A stretch of DNA of 64,000 nucleotides from an uncultured Tolumonas sp. (GCF_963556105.2 NZ_OY829944.1:1523501-1587500); one strand, 5' to 3'; shown: positions 8,268-16,620, counted from the first letter of the stretch. Numbers and translations: made by a program. The notes: a model not told the origin generated them from the letters alone.

Positions 8268-8846
8268 TTACAGTACTGTGGTGCTGAAAGAACCATGAGT
8301 GAATGTTTCTTGTATTTCAATATTCGCAGCAGTCAACCATTCGTTCCATATTTTGTCTATGTCTTCTTTGCACTCTCTCATAAATTCAATAGTACAAAGA
8401 TCATAAAAACTATTTTCTAAGTCCACATCAGGATTTCGTTCGTTGTTTAACAACTCTATTATTTCATTTTTGTTAATGTGTAAAGGCTTTCCATGTGCAA
8501 TTGAATCACGATAATCCTTCAGGGTTAAAATGGTTTTGTATGGTCTTGAGTCCTTAATTAAATTTAACTTGAGAGATTTATATATCGTTTTCGTTTTGTT
8601 ATGAAAATTATCTCGTTCATTCCATTCTTTAATTTTCATGTGTCCAATGAAGTTTACTTTAGCTTCAAATTCAAAGGCCAGCATAATCAAACAAGACATA
8701 ATGTCTAAAGAAATACCTTCTTCTATTCCATTTATCTTGTTCGATTCAATTCTAGAGCTTAAGTGATGTGCAGCATTAGCTATATCGTTATGGACATATA
8801 TGTTTTTATTTATCTCTTGCTCTACTCGTAATTTTTTAGACACCAT
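8268..8846 (-). CDS. HEPN-motif protein (c12)
   Basis: A 192-residue soluble protein. R113-D-S-I-A-H118 in LKDYRDSIAHGKPL is a HEPN R-x4-H motif, preceded by long helices with many lysines (YKSLKLNLIKDSRPYKTIL). It resembles the MAE_28990-like HEPN group in layout. It is the only gene of the cassette; the ATG follows GAGG. A nuclease-type defence or toxin role is inferred from the motif. Confidence 0.72.
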   Translation of the reverse strand: MVSKKLRVEQEINKNIYVHNDIANAAHHLSSRIESNKINGIEEGISLDIMSCLIMLAFEFEAKVNFIGHMKIKEWNERDNFHNKTKTIYKSLKLNLIKDSRPYKTILTLKDYRDSIAHGKPLHINKNEIIELLNNERNPDVDLENSFYDLCTIEFMRECKEDIDKIWNEWLTAANIEIQETFTHGSFSTTVL

Positions 8847-8858
8847 TATGCCTCATAA

Positions 8859-8936
8859 ATATAACTTTCAATTAAACGGCGGCACGCAGTGCCGTCCAGT
8901 GAGCGAATGCGAACGTGTTTGAATTGGTTGTTGTGT
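8859..8936 (-). repeat. attC of c13 (long form)
   Basis: Long-form attC, 78 bp, with apex GGCGGCACGCAGTGCCGTCC followed by the AG(C) segment that is the IS target in other copies. Arms ATATAAC / GTTGTGT; the cassette end at 9768 is ACATAAC, one mismatch to the right arm. Confidence 0.9.
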
Positions 8937-9694
8937 CATTGTGGATCAAATAATTTAAGTAATTCGCCATGACCCTCTAATAAACTCGATTTGCCAATGA
9001 ATGTATCATTCAAAAGATATTTTTCACATATGGCTTTAATGCTACTTTCAAAAAGACTGTCAGAATATGGAGATATATAGATTTTATTTATAAGTACGGA
9101 TGTTTCTACATTGATAAACTCTGGTTTAATGCTTTCACCAATGTCATGATCAATATATAGTCTTATTTCATTTTCATGCTCATACGATTTTCTTTTTATT
9201 AAAGGACTCAATGTTCTCTCGTTTATTACATAATCTTCAGGTCTAAGTTCGGCATTGAAGAAGTCCAAATATTCTACTTTTCCTATATGTATTGTTTTAT
9301 TTGACCCACCTAACTCAATCGATTTTATTAGATTATCAACTGTTGTGGATATACAAATCCCCTTGTTATTTTCTGAATATAGTTTCCACATTGCTTCTGA
9401 TTCATAATCATTCATATGCCAACAATTAACTTTTGTTCCTTTCATCATATCTAAGTACATTGCTTTGAATTTATTGTCTGCTTCTTTTCTTATGACGTTC
9501 CACTCAGAGTTTTCAGGTAGCTGTGCGGCAATAACTCTAAGAAAATTGGTGTCTTTATTTTTAAACTGGATGTATTTTTCTAAGCATGCTTTTGGTTGAA
9601 AGCCTTCAAATGGATCTGTCTTTGCGTACCACTCCAATGGTGTAAAAAATAATTTATTTGTTTCTAATAAGTTAATTAGTTTATCTAGAGTCAT
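8936..9694 (-). CDS. DUF2971-family protein (c13)
   Basis: A 252-residue soluble protein with the DUF2971 pattern: an N-terminal segment NKLFFTPLEWYAKTDPFEG, then VNCWHMNDYESEAMWKLYS, GICISTTVDNL, VEYLDFF and KRKSYEHENEIRLY. The function of the family is not established; members are often found in defence and mobile contexts. A strong GGAGAT ribosome site precedes the ATG. The TGA stop touches the attC arm. Confidence 0.82.
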   Translation of the reverse strand: MTLDKLINLLETNKLFFTPLEWYAKTDPFEGFQPKACLEKYIQFKNKDTNFLRVIAAQLPENSEWNVIRKEADNKFKAMYLDMMKGTKVNCWHMNDYESEAMWKLYSENNKGICISTTVDNLIKSIELGGSNKTIHIGKVEYLDFFNAELRPEDYVINERTLSPLIKRKSYEHENEIRLYIDHDIGESIKPEFINVETSVLINKIYISPYSDSLFESSIKAICEKYLLNDTFIGKSSLLEGHGELLKLFDPQ

Positions 9695-9767
9695 ATATCT
9701 CCAGATTTTTTTCTTGTATATTCTTTTATGTTTTGCCCTAACACTATATTACTCATAGATTCCTTTG

Positions 9768-9827
9768 ACATAACTTCGTTTTATGCGGTGGCACGTAGTG
9801 CCATCCGACATTAAAATTTTGTTAGCT
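9768..9827 (-). repeat. attC of c14
   Basis: Short attC, apex GGTGGCACGTAGTGCC, arms ACATAAC / GTTAGCT. Confidence 0.92.
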
Positions 9828-10742
9828 TTTTTTCTGTGAATTGGTTGACGTTCGTGTGCAGTTAGCAACATAAAAACCATATGAATTATCTGAATCTTTT
9901 TTGGCCAAAATGATTTTTTCACTGTCAAGATAATGGATGTAATCACTAGTTTTATATTTTTCAATGCAACTATTTTTATAGTGATCAAATGATGATAATA
10001 ACACCACATCAACCACATGGGAGTTTATATGATTACTATATAAATCTGAATATATCACCTGAGGGACAAATCTTAATATAACAAACAAACTGGCAAATGC
10101 AGCCTGATCTATGTAACCATTAAGCGGTTTGGGGATGTATTTTAAATTTGTTATTATTGTGATGGATTTATAGCATTGAGCAATATATTTAATTTGCAAC
10201 ATTGTCTTGAAACAGGTTAGAGCAGCTAAAGCAAAATAGAATAAAAACAATATTAAGATCACAACACCCAACCAGAACAATGGTGCGAATGTTACGGTTA
10301 GTATTTTTTCTGCATTTGGAAAAAAAGATGATGGGAGGTTCGTTTTCTCGGTAATAAGTGTATCTACATATGTTAGAGTTAGAATGGCTATTGTTAGAGC
10401 AATAACGCCAAATGTATAACTAATAATTTTCTCATTATTTTTTATAAAAGATAAAATGTTAAATCTAATAATTGTTAATGAAATCCCTAGAATGAGGCAA
10501 GATATTAAAACAGCATAAATAGGGTGTGGATTGTTTGAAACATTGAAGTGTTTTATTTTTGAGAAATAAAACATAAATGCCATATTTATCCATATAAGAG
10601 TTGCTATGGTATATTCTTTGTTAAAGTACTCTCTATACTTGGATAATCTTTTTATTTTATATTTATCTCGATTATGCTCGGCTATGCCGTAAAGAATGGA
10701 GAATATTGAAAAAGGCATTATGTAATAAACTATAAAATCCAT
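9822..10742 (-). CDS. integral membrane protein (c14)
   Basis: A 306-residue protein with about five predicted membrane segments in the first two thirds (for example residues 3-19, 47-60, 76-95, 107-126 and 150-175) and a soluble C-terminal domain of about 110 residues rich in Asp, Ser and Tyr. No family is recognised. The layout, a membrane bundle with a cytoplasmic tail, is common among cassette-encoded effectors, but no function is claimed. GGAAAG precedes the ATG; the stop lies in the attC arm. Confidence 0.68.
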   Translation of the reverse strand: MDFIVYYIMPFSIFSILYGIAEHNRDKYKIKRLSKYREYFNKEYTIATLIWINMAFMFYFSKIKHFNVSNNPHPIYAVLISCLILGISLTIIRFNILSFIKNNEKIISYTFGVIALTIAILTLTYVDTLITEKTNLPSSFFPNAEKILTVTFAPLFWLGVVILILFLFYFALAALTCFKTMLQIKYIAQCYKSITIITNLKYIPKPLNGYIDQAAFASLFVILRFVPQVIYSDLYSNHINSHVVDVVLLSSFDHYKNSCIEKYKTSDYIHYLDSEKIILAKKDSDNSYGFYVANCTRTSTNSQKKS

Positions 10743-10758
10743 TAATACTTTCCAAAAA

Positions 10759-10803
10759 AGCTAACTTTTAGTTAAACGGCGGCACGTAGTGCCGTCCAGT
10801 GAG
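10759..10803 (-). repeat. attC of c15, left half (IS-interrupted)
   Basis: Left half of a long-form attC (arm AGCTAAC, stem TTTTAGTTAAACGGCGG, apex GGCACGTAGTGCC). It is interrupted after CCAGTGAG by the IS110-family element and resumes at 12004. Confidence 0.92.
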
Positions 10804-10818
10804 ATCCTATGTTGTTGA

Positions 10819-11781
10819 TCAAGCCGTTTTAGTTAAAAACGGGGATGAAAAACGATCTATTTTGAATTCTTCACCGCTTTGCCAGATAGCAAAAGCGATC
10901 CTGATCAGTTTACGTGCTAACGCAATAACGGCGCCGGCATAAGGTAAACGTTCTCGAAATTTATCAAGTAAAGGCTTAAATAAACCACGGCCAGCAGCGG
11001 CTGCTGCATTGTAAAGTAATCGACGCGCTTCGGAAGGGCCTCGCTTACTAAGTCGGCGTTTACCTTGTTTTTTCCCAGAGTCAGCAAACTTCAAATCCAT
11101 TCCTAAAAAACAAACTGCCTGATCACTGGAATGAAAGGGAACCCGGGAAAATAAACCAGCCAAATAAGCCGCAGTAAGAGGGCCAATACCGTAGATCCCA
11201 CGCATAGCCATCATTCGGTTGTAGTATTCATCACCTTGTTTCTTGCTGAGATGCAGGATCTGTTTTCCGATACTATCAATCAAACGTTGCATAGAAAGTA
11301 AGGCCGCAGCTAATTCAGTATCAACACCAGTCAAAGTTGATGTAGTCATCATCAGAGCATGCCTTATTTTAACTAAGGAGCTGCGACGCAGGAAAAGAGC
11401 ATGAATTTGTTCTTGTTCCTGACTCATGGGCAGCCACTCACGGAGGAGAGGTTGCTCCGCAGCCAAATAACGGGCAATGAGAAGAGCATCCCCGCGATCT
11501 GTTTTTGCCCGGCGACCGACTCCTTTGGCATAATAGTGTATGTCTTTGGGATTAAGCACATAGACTCGCATTCCGGCAGCAAAAGCGAGTTTGGCTAGCA
11601 GTAAATGATAACGTCCCGTCACTTCCATACCGATAATGGAAGCTTTAGGAATTTGTTCTAACCATTCAGAAATGGCCTCGATGGAATTATCAATATGAAG
11701 ATTGGAAGCGGAGCCATATTGATTAATATCAAGCCAGAGGCTGGACACATCAACGCCAAACAACACGAGATCAACTTGCAT
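10819..11781 (-). CDS. IS110-family DEDD transposase, copy 1
   Basis: A 320-residue transposase. The N-terminal RuvC-like domain shows D11, E53 (GMEVTGRY), D95 and D98 (KTDRGDA); the C-terminal Transposase_20 domain has GIGPLTAAYLAG, then FADSG with the likely nucleophile Ser235, and SKRGPSEARRLLYNAA. The start at 11781 is chosen for the GGGGG ribosome site four bases upstream; a longer frame to 11826 has none. The protein is identical to the second copy. It would work as a recombinase guided by the RNA from the adjoining end. Confidence 0.95.
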   Translation of the reverse strand: MQVDLVLFGVDVSSLWLDINQYGSASNLHIDNSIEAISEWLEQIPKASIIGMEVTGRYHLLLAKLAFAAGMRVYVLNPKDIHYYAKGVGRRAKTDRGDALLIARYLAAEQPLLREWLPMSQEQEQIHALFLRRSSLVKIRHALMMTTSTLTGVDTELAAALLSMQRLIDSIGKQILHLSKKQGDEYYNRMMAMRGIYGIGPLTAAYLAGLFSRVPFHSSDQAVCFLGMDLKFADSGKKQGKRRLSKRGPSEARRLLYNAAAAAGRGLFKPLLDKFRERLPYAGAVIALARKLIRIAFAIWQSGEEFKIDRFSSPFLTKTA

Positions 11782-11826
11782 AAATCCCCCTGTATTGCTT
11801 AGATTGAACAAATCAGGGTGGCACAT

Positions 11827-12003
11827 GTCTGACGTTAGCTTGCGAATAAATCGGCTTTACGAAGCCAGATCCCTCATAGACGTTCTCACATGTGATGGAG
11901 CATTTCTCAGTCAGTCTGTCCAGGCTAGTGGCAGATAGCGAGCAGAAGGCTCTCACCCTGATACCTTCCTCAAATAGAGTCTGATATCAGGGCTAAACAT
12001 ACA
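11827..12003 (-). ncRNA. putative bridge/seek RNA of the IS110 element, copy 1
   Basis: This is the only sizeable non-coding part of the element. On the transposase strand it can form an 8-bp stem (CCCTGATA/TATCAGGG, plus strand 11956-11963 with 11985-11992) and a stem GGCTT/AAGCC (11853-11866). That second stem is bracketed by GGATCT (11867-11872), equal to the left donor end with its CT core, and CGCAAG (11839-11844), sharing CAAG with the right donor end. Segments CUCGCU (11937-11942) and ACUGAG (11906-11911) nearly match the two sides of the attC target. The order fits known bridge RNAs; pairing is my inference by eye. Confidence 0.5.
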
Positions 12004-12038
12004 AGCGAATGCGAACGTGTTTGAACTTTTTGTTATGC
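12004..12038 (-). repeat. attC of c15, right half
   Basis: Resumes the interrupted long attC and ends in GTTATGC, complementary to the cassette end GCATAAC at 13042. Confidence 0.92.
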
Positions 12039-12267
12039 AGTATTAAAAATACTAACTCAATTTCAACGCAATAATAACGATAAGTTTCAGAGCAGGAGCA
12101 TATTTCGGTTATTTTTTATTTATCAGGTGTATGATGTTAAAGATCTCAGTAAAAATTATTTTTTTTGATAAATCATGAAATATAAATCGCTACTTCTGAT
12201 CGAGAACAACCGAAATAAAAAATATGATCCTCCATGGTATTCTATTAGAGCTGTTTTTTATGCTTAT
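12039..12267. other. non-coding stretch with family B fragment (c15)
   Basis: The first 60 bases resemble the start of family B cassettes (AGTATTAAAAATACTAACTC, then AACGATAAGTTTC). The rest is AT-rich and I see no gene or clear signal in it. Confidence 0.5.
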
Positions 12268-12843
12268 CTAAACCTTTCTATTTTTCCACTCATTTTTTAT
12301 TACTATGACTAATGTTATTAATAAAATAATTAAAGCTTTTTTTAAGTCTTTTTTTTCATTTTCAATTTGCGTTAACCTTTGTTTGTAGTCGTATTTATAT
12401 CCATCTACCATCTCATTGTAATTAAACATTGGTTTCCCATCAACTTCAGCCTCATAAATTAGCTTCTCTTTCATATATGGGTACCATTTCGCATGTATTG
12501 GAACAGCATACACATCTGAACTCAAAGTTATATGTTCCCAGTTTTTTTTAAAATAACTGCAACTGCCAATGAAAAATCTTGAGCAAAGATAAAAATCAGT
12601 TTTATTTCCATCATTAATAAATAACAAGGTTGGTCTGCCAGTGTGGACCCTGCCAACCAAGTGGCTTTCTGCCATGTCTTTTTCTATTATTCCGCTAACT
12701 GTATATAGACTTTCGTATCTAGGAAGAACATATGGATCAGGAAATGGCAGCATGTTCTTTATGCAAAAATAACTATATATTACACATAATAAACAGATAA
12801 AAATTAACCCTTGTTGTAACTCTGATCGTTTAGTTTTGTTCAT
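12268..12843 (-). CDS. membrane-anchored hypothetical protein (c15)
   Basis: A 191-residue protein with a membrane segment at residues 12-30 (GLIFICLLCVIYSYFCI), a soluble domain of about 130 residues with two cysteines (LCSRFFIGSC) and a second hydrophobic segment near the C-terminus (ALIILLITLVIVI), preceded by a charged helix. The central domain would be periplasmic if both segments span. No family is recognised. AAGGAAAG precedes the ATG. The 200 bases upstream hold no gene. Confidence 0.65.
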   Translation of the reverse strand: MNKTKRSELQQGLIFICLLCVIYSYFCIKNMLPFPDPYVLPRYESLYTVSGIIEKDMAESHLVGRVHTGRPTLLFINDGNKTDFYLCSRFFIGSCSYFKKNWEHITLSSDVYAVPIHAKWYPYMKEKLIYEAEVDGKPMFNYNEMVDGYKYDYKQRLTQIENEKKDLKKALIILLITLVIVIKNEWKNRKV

Positions 12844-13041
12844 TATTATCTTTCCTTAAAGCTTTCACTTTTATATTTCATCACTCCGTTTCCCAGTTTT
12901 TATTTCTACTGTCACGGTCATATTCATGTCTGGCATGCTAAGCGTTTCATCAGGCATATGACATTAAAATAAAAGTATGATCACGTCCTTGCTTCAACAC
13001 TGTAAATAGAAATAACGGCTGAAAAAGTTTCCCGCTAAGCT

Positions 13042-13099
13042 GCATAACTTCGACTTATGGGGCGGTTGAAAACCGTCCCACATTAAGTTTTTGTTAAAT
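13042..13099 (-). repeat. attC of c16
   Basis: Short attC, apex GGCGGTTGAAAACCGTCC, arms GCATAAC / GTTAAAT. Confidence 0.92.
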
Positions 13100-13112
13100 T
13101 TTTCTTTATGGA

Positions 13113-13667
13113 TCAGACTGGCTCTTTTGATGCAAAAAATCCGTAAACATTGGCATCAACATAGCCGCTTTTAAGTTGAATTCGTTGTTTATCGACGTAT
13201 TCAAATCTAGCACCCGATTTAATTGCAACACGATTGCTAGGTTTGTTATCAATCGCAGCAACGATTTCTAAACGAAGTAGTTTTAATTCTCGAAAGCCAA
13301 ATTGTTTAATCGCTAGAACAGCCTCATGGGCATAACCTAGACCTTGCTTGGATCCGCGTACCCAATAACCGATATTGCCAATTTTCATATCGGGTTTGAG
13401 TTGGTTAATTGTCACGCTACCAATGAGTTGATTCGTCTCTTTATCGAATAAACCGAACGTAAATGCTTCACCTTCTTTCATTGCATCATCACAAATAACG
13501 AACCATTCAGCGGCATTTTTTACTGTGTAGTCAGGTGTACACCATGATAACCAACGACCTACAGTTGCAACTGACTCAAGCACAGCCTCGGTTTGTTCAT
13601 TGATATCTGAGGCAGAATAAGGCCGAATGAATAATCGAGAGGTTTCAATAGGAAAATCAAAACTCAT
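13113..13667 (-). CDS. GNAT acetyltransferase, RimJ/RimL type (c16)
   Basis: A 184-residue N-acetyltransferase. It shows IETSRLFIRPY at the N-terminus, FGLFDKETNQLIGSVTI, then IGYWVRGSKQGLGYAHEAV (acetyl-CoA loop of the RimJ/RimL group) and LEIVAAIDNKPSNRVAIKSG. Such enzymes acetylate protein N-termini or small amines. The start at 13667 is preferred because it begins the domain. It overlaps the end of the upstream gene by eleven bases, so the two are probably co-translated in a two-gene cassette. Confidence 0.87.
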   Translation of the reverse strand: MSFDFPIETSRLFIRPYSASDINEQTEAVLESVATVGRWLSWCTPDYTVKNAAEWFVICDDAMKEGEAFTFGLFDKETNQLIGSVTINQLKPDMKIGNIGYWVRGSKQGLGYAHEAVLAIKQFGFRELKLLRLEIVAAIDNKPSNRVAIKSGARFEYVDKQRIQLKSGYVDANVYGFFASKEPV

Positions 13668-13968
13668 AATCACGTTCAACTTTGGCGATTCTTGTTTTAA
13701 AAGTTTTATACCATTTATCACGGCCAAGCTTTTGCGCTAGTAAGTGCTCAGAGTTTGATTTCCACTGCTTGATTGAATCAAGGTCAAGCCAATAAGAAAC
13801 GGTAATACCAACGTCATTTCGTGCAGATTCAACACCAAGAAAGCCAGGCTGTTTTTCAGCTAATGCAACCATTGCATCAGCAGTCAGACCGTAACCTTCA
13901 TCAATATCAGTGCGAATAGAAGTAAAAATCACAGCGTAGTAGGGTGGTGCTGGCGTTTTGGCAATCAT
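13657..13968 (-). CDS. antibiotic biosynthesis monooxygenase-like (ABM) protein (c16)
   Basis: A 103-residue protein of the dimeric alpha/beta-barrel ABM type. It shows YYAVIFTSIRTDIDEGY, then MVALAEKQPGFLGVESARN and GITVSYWLDLDSIKQWKSNSEH, which is the usual pattern, ending with WYKTFKTRIAKVERDYEF. Family members are heme-degrading or small-molecule monooxygenases, and many have no known substrate. It is the first gene of a two-gene cassette with a GNAT enzyme, a pairing common in cassettes. Confidence 0.85.
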   Translation of the reverse strand: MIAKTPAPPYYAVIFTSIRTDIDEGYGLTADAMVALAEKQPGFLGVESARNDVGITVSYWLDLDSIKQWKSNSEHLLAQKLGRDKWYKTFKTRIAKVERDYEF

Positions 13969-13984
13969 GGAATATCTCAGAAAA

Positions 13985-14042
13985 ATTTAACTTCGACTTA
14001 TGGGGCGGTTGAAAACCGTCCCACATTAAGTTTTTGTTAGAT
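13985..14042 (-). repeat. attC of c17
   Basis: Short attC, apex GGCGGTTGAAAACCGTCC, arms ATTTAAC / GTTAGAT. Confidence 0.92.
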
Positions 14043-14594
14043 TTATTTTCGTGTAAGACAAGCCATTTCATAATAATGGTTATTATTGAAACTAAACTCC
14101 GATATCACATCAAGGCCCAACTTTCTTTTATGAGCTTCATAGGAGCGGCCATTGATTTTGTTCACGAAAGTTACCAAAACAGGGTATCGTTTGGACATTT
14201 CAGCCAAAGAGAATTCAAAAATTTCTTTCAACAAACCTGAGCCGCGAACACTTTTATCTAAACAGATAGGACCATATTGATAAGAGTTTTCTGCGCTTAA
14301 TTGATAGCCTTCATATTGGAGATTAGGTAGACCTTGAACCATATATGCAAACATTGGCCATGAGGACCAAAATTGCCATGATGCAGCCATAATGTAAGCG
14401 ACTACAGCTTTATCATTTCTGGCAATAAAGAGTCCATTCTCTTGTTTAATTAAAGCAGTCATTTCTTCTTTGGTGAAAGGTGTTGTGACAAAACCATCTT
14501 TTTTATCTTCTTCAGAGATTGAGTTAATTTGGTATTTGTAATGAAGAGAAAGAATGTCATCGATATCTGAAATTTCAGCGATCTTAAGTTGCAT
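14043..14594 (-). CDS. GNAT-family acetyltransferase (c17)
   Basis: A 183-residue GNAT protein. It begins with the usual LKIAEISDIDDILSLHYKY, has FIARNDKAVVAYIMAASW in the middle and YGPICLDKSVRGSGLLKEIF as the acetyl-CoA-binding segment, then VTFVNKINGRSYEAHKRKLGL. The start at 14594 is chosen because AAGGATG lies at the right distance; the ATG nine bases earlier overlaps that site. The substrate is unknown. Confidence 0.82.
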   Translation of the reverse strand: MQLKIAEISDIDDILSLHYKYQINSISEEDKKDGFVTTPFTKEEMTALIKQENGLFIARNDKAVVAYIMAASWQFWSSWPMFAYMVQGLPNLQYEGYQLSAENSYQYGPICLDKSVRGSGLLKEIFEFSLAEMSKRYPVLVTFVNKINGRSYEAHKRKLGLDVISEFSFNNNHYYEMACLTRK

Positions 14595-14619
14595 AGTTAT
14601 CATCCTTGATTGCTTATAA

Positions 14620-14677
14620 ATCTAACTTCGACTTATGGGGCGGTTGAAAACCGTCCCACATTAAGTTTTTGTTAGCT
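14620..14677 (-). repeat. attC of c18
   Basis: Short attC, apex GGCGGTTGAAAACCGTCC, arms ATCTAAC / GTTAGCT. Confidence 0.92.
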
Positions 14678-14809
14678 GCATTTCATTGAAATCAAATACC
14701 TGCGAATTTTTGTTATTTACTATGGCGTCATTCGACTAATGAGATCAACATTTTTTTGAGAACCACATAGACCAAATTATCTATGATAGAGAACTATTTT
14801 TTAATAGAA

Positions 14810-15226
14810 TTAAATTGTAAATGCTTCGAATATAGAAATAATCTTATGAAGATTTGATGGATTAATTTCAAATTCACCTTTTAAAAAAGTTGGTCGATAT
14901 TTTGTTCCATCAAATTGATAACAGTGTAGCTGTACCTCTATTTCCATATGGCCTAGATTATCAAAAGAACGAACCTCAAAAAGTAGCTCATCTGGGCTCA
15001 CACTAGCTATCTTGGCACTTCCTCTGTGTGACGACTCAAGATTCTTTACTTCAGATAAAAATCTCATTATTTCAGAGTGTTCGAGCCAAACTTCATCATA
15101 TGATCCTTGGAAAGAATGCAATTTTAGAGTTATTTCCGCTTTTATGTTACCGGCACATGGACTTCCTGCCGCATTTCTATCTATTTCAATAATATTTATG
15201 TATTCGTGTTCTGAACCAATATGCAT
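14810..15226 (-). CDS. hypothetical protein, WapI-immunity-like pattern (c18)
   Basis: A 138-residue soluble, beta-rich protein. The pattern SAKIASVSPDELLFEVRSFDNLGHMEIEVQL followed by FLKGEFEINPSNLHKIISIF recalls small proteins grouped with WapI-type immunity proteins, but I hold this loosely. The start at 15226 (ATG) has GGGA about ten bases upstream; a TTG at 15241 lies against the next attC and is less likely. It is the only gene of the cassette. Confidence 0.65.
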   Translation of the reverse strand: MHIGSEHEYINIIEIDRNAAGSPCAGNIKAEITLKLHSFQGSYDEVWLEHSEIMRFLSEVKNLESSHRGSAKIASVSPDELLFEVRSFDNLGHMEIEVQLHCYQFDGTKYRPTFLKGEFEINPSNLHKIISIFEAFTI

Positions 15227-15245
15227 TAAATGAATTCCCAAAGGC

Positions 15246-15332
15246 AGCTAACTTCAAGTTAACGGGCTGGGCGTAGCGAAGCGGAGACCAGTCCAGTGAG
15301 CAACGCGAACGGCGTTGAACGCCTTGTTATGC
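15246..15332 (-). repeat. attC of c19 (long form)
   Basis: Long attC of 87 bp, the longest here. The apex is GGGCGTAGCGAAGCGGAG flanked by GGCTGG/CCAGTCC. Arms AGCTAAC / GTTATGC. Confidence 0.88.
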
Positions 15333-15621
15333 AGTATTGAAAAGATTAACTCGATTTCAGCGCAAAAAATAACGATTGGTTTCTCGGGCTAGCGTTCAAC
15401 ACTGTAAACAGAAAAAATGGTTGTAAGGAATTACCCTCGACGGCGCTGATGTGCAGAAGCTCATAATCGCCGCGTCGAATTTACTGAGCCCACGGCTAAA
15501 ATGTTTGGCGTATTATGAGCGGGCACCACGCTTCGGTAGTGAGCTGTAAACAACACTGAACTTGCAGCCAACACCGCTCTAAAACTTGAATTTCCCGCAA
15601 AACTATCAGCAAATTAAAACT
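15333..15621 (-). repeat. ORF-less repeat cassette, family B (c19)
   Basis: Family B copy, about 290 bp, beginning AGTATTGAAAAGATTAACTC and ending GCAAATTAAAACT. It contains the shared block TGGTTGTAAGGAATTACC and GTTTGGCGTATTATGAGCGG. No frame is conserved with the other copies. Confidence 0.8.
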
Positions 15622-15677
15622 GCATAACTTCGAATTATGGGGCCACGAAGTGGTCCCACATTAATTTTTTGTTAGCT
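15622..15677 (-). repeat. attC of c20
   Basis: Short attC, apex GGCCACGAAGTGGTCC, arms GCATAAC / GTTAGCT. Confidence 0.92.
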
Positions 15678-16113
15678 ATCGCTTTTGAGGGAAAACTTTT
15701 TCGTCAGCATTTTGCAGTTCTCGCCGGATCTTCATCAGGATTTCACCCGTCATATTCGTGCCATGACCATCAACACCAATGCCCCAGAAATTGTCTGCCG
15801 CTGAGTGATCATAGAGTTTACGCTTGGTGAGTTTCAGTGCTTTAGCCAGTTCGGGATGTTGCTCAAAACGTGCTCGAATAGCTTGCTCCATCACCGACAC
15901 TTTAATGTTTTCCCAATCATCACGAATTTTAAAACGTCTGGTTTGTCCGATGGCGGCACAACGGAACGGACTTTCACAGGCTTTAATTTTCTCAATGATT
16001 TCATCATCAGTGAATTTAGCCGCCTGAAAGAATTGTTCGGCGGAATGCCATGTAAACCCAGCCAAAGAAAAAGGAATGATGGACAGATTTGAAAAAATAT
16101 CTTCTTCAGTCAT
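15676..16113 (-). CDS. NADAR-family protein, YbiA-like (c20)
   Basis: A 145-residue NADAR (DUF1768) protein with WHSAEQFFQAAKF (residues 22-34), AAIGQTRRFKIRDDWENIK and the C-terminal SAADNFWGIGVDGHG. Family members are N-glycosidases acting on riboflavin-pathway intermediates or on ADP-ribosyl groups. The N-terminus is shorter than in YbiA. It follows a GNAT gene in the same cassette, almost without a gap. A close second copy lies in c27 at 20535. Confidence 0.9.
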   Translation of the reverse strand: MTEEDIFSNLSIIPFSLAGFTWHSAEQFFQAAKFTDDEIIEKIKACESPFRCAAIGQTRRFKIRDDWENIKVSVMEQAIRARFEQHPELAKALKLTKRKLYDHSAADNFWGIGVDGHGTNMTGEILMKIRRELQNADEKVFPQKR

Positions 16114-16115
16114 GG

Positions 16116-16592
16116 TCACGCTGATTTTCTCATATGGATCAGAGCAATCGCATGATCATTGTGGTCAGAACGCTGCTCAATATGAAAGGGGACAAAGCCA
16201 CGACGAGCATAAAGTAATAACGCCTGCGTGTTGGTGTTAAAGCATGAAATTTCGATGTGAGTGGCAGAGTAGGAGGTTTTTGCCAAAGTCATCATATGTT
16301 CTAGCAGAAAGGAACCCGCACCTTGCCCTCGATAGTCTGGCTTAACAATAAAATTGCCAATTTTGCAGCAACCCTGATTTTCCCAGTGATAGAAATTAGC
16401 AAACCCGATCACCGAATTATTATGAGTAAGCACCGTAGAGTTTTGCCGATTATCAATGGCAAACTGTAATTGTTCGTGTGTAAGAGGATAAATTGCTTTC
16501 GGATAAACAAAATAGAGTTCATCTGCATTTTTAGGAAATGAACAAATATGCTCTAAATCGTTTGGCTCAACAGGCCGACAATTGAAATTCAT
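16116..16592 (-). CDS. GNAT acetyltransferase (c20)
   Basis: A 158-residue GNAT protein. It shows FNCRPVEPNDLEHICSF at the start, SVIGFANFYHWE, then IGNFIVKPDYRGQGAGSFLL with the classical Q/RxxGxG/A acetyl-CoA loop, and CFNTNTQALLLYARRGF. It is the first gene of a GNAT-NADAR two-gene cassette; a TAGGGAT ribosome site precedes the ATG. A deletion derivative of the same gene is in c27. Confidence 0.9.
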   Translation of the reverse strand: MNFNCRPVEPNDLEHICSFPKNADELYFVYPKAIYPLTHEQLQFAIDNRQNSTVLTHNNSVIGFANFYHWENQGCCKIGNFIVKPDYRGQGAGSFLLEHMMTLAKTSYSATHIEISCFNTNTQALLLYARRGFVPFHIEQRSDHNDHAIALIHMRKSA

Positions 16593-16620
16593 CGAATATC
16601 CCTATGAATTTACCCAAGAT

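Larger units (their letters stand above)
10804..12003 (-). mobile_element. IS110-family insertion sequence, copy 1
   Basis: A 1200-bp element flanked on both sides by the dinucleotide AG (CT on the transposase strand), without a longer target duplication. It is the same as copy 2 at 26750-27949. It sits inside a long attC, at the same point and in the same orientation as the other two copies. It encodes a DEDD transposase and has a long structured non-coding end upstream of it. Site-specific insertion into attC by IS1111/IS110-type elements is known (the IS1111-attC group); this element follows that rule. Confidence 0.95.

Noticed and set aside
7437-8420. Plus-strand open frames opposite the HEPN genes at 6917 and 8268
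   Set aside because: They are shadows of the minus-strand genes: no ribosome sites, odd composition, and the minus-strand frames carry clear motifs and correct cassette context.
9736-9742. CCCTAAC upstream of the c13 gene as an extra attC arm
   Set aside because: No stem or second arm is near it; it is likely chance in an AT-rich leader.
10819-11781. IS1111-subgroup assignment of the element
   Set aside because: The insertion habit is that of the IS1111-attC group, but the long non-coding end is upstream of the transposase, as in the IS110 subgroup, so I call only the IS110 family.
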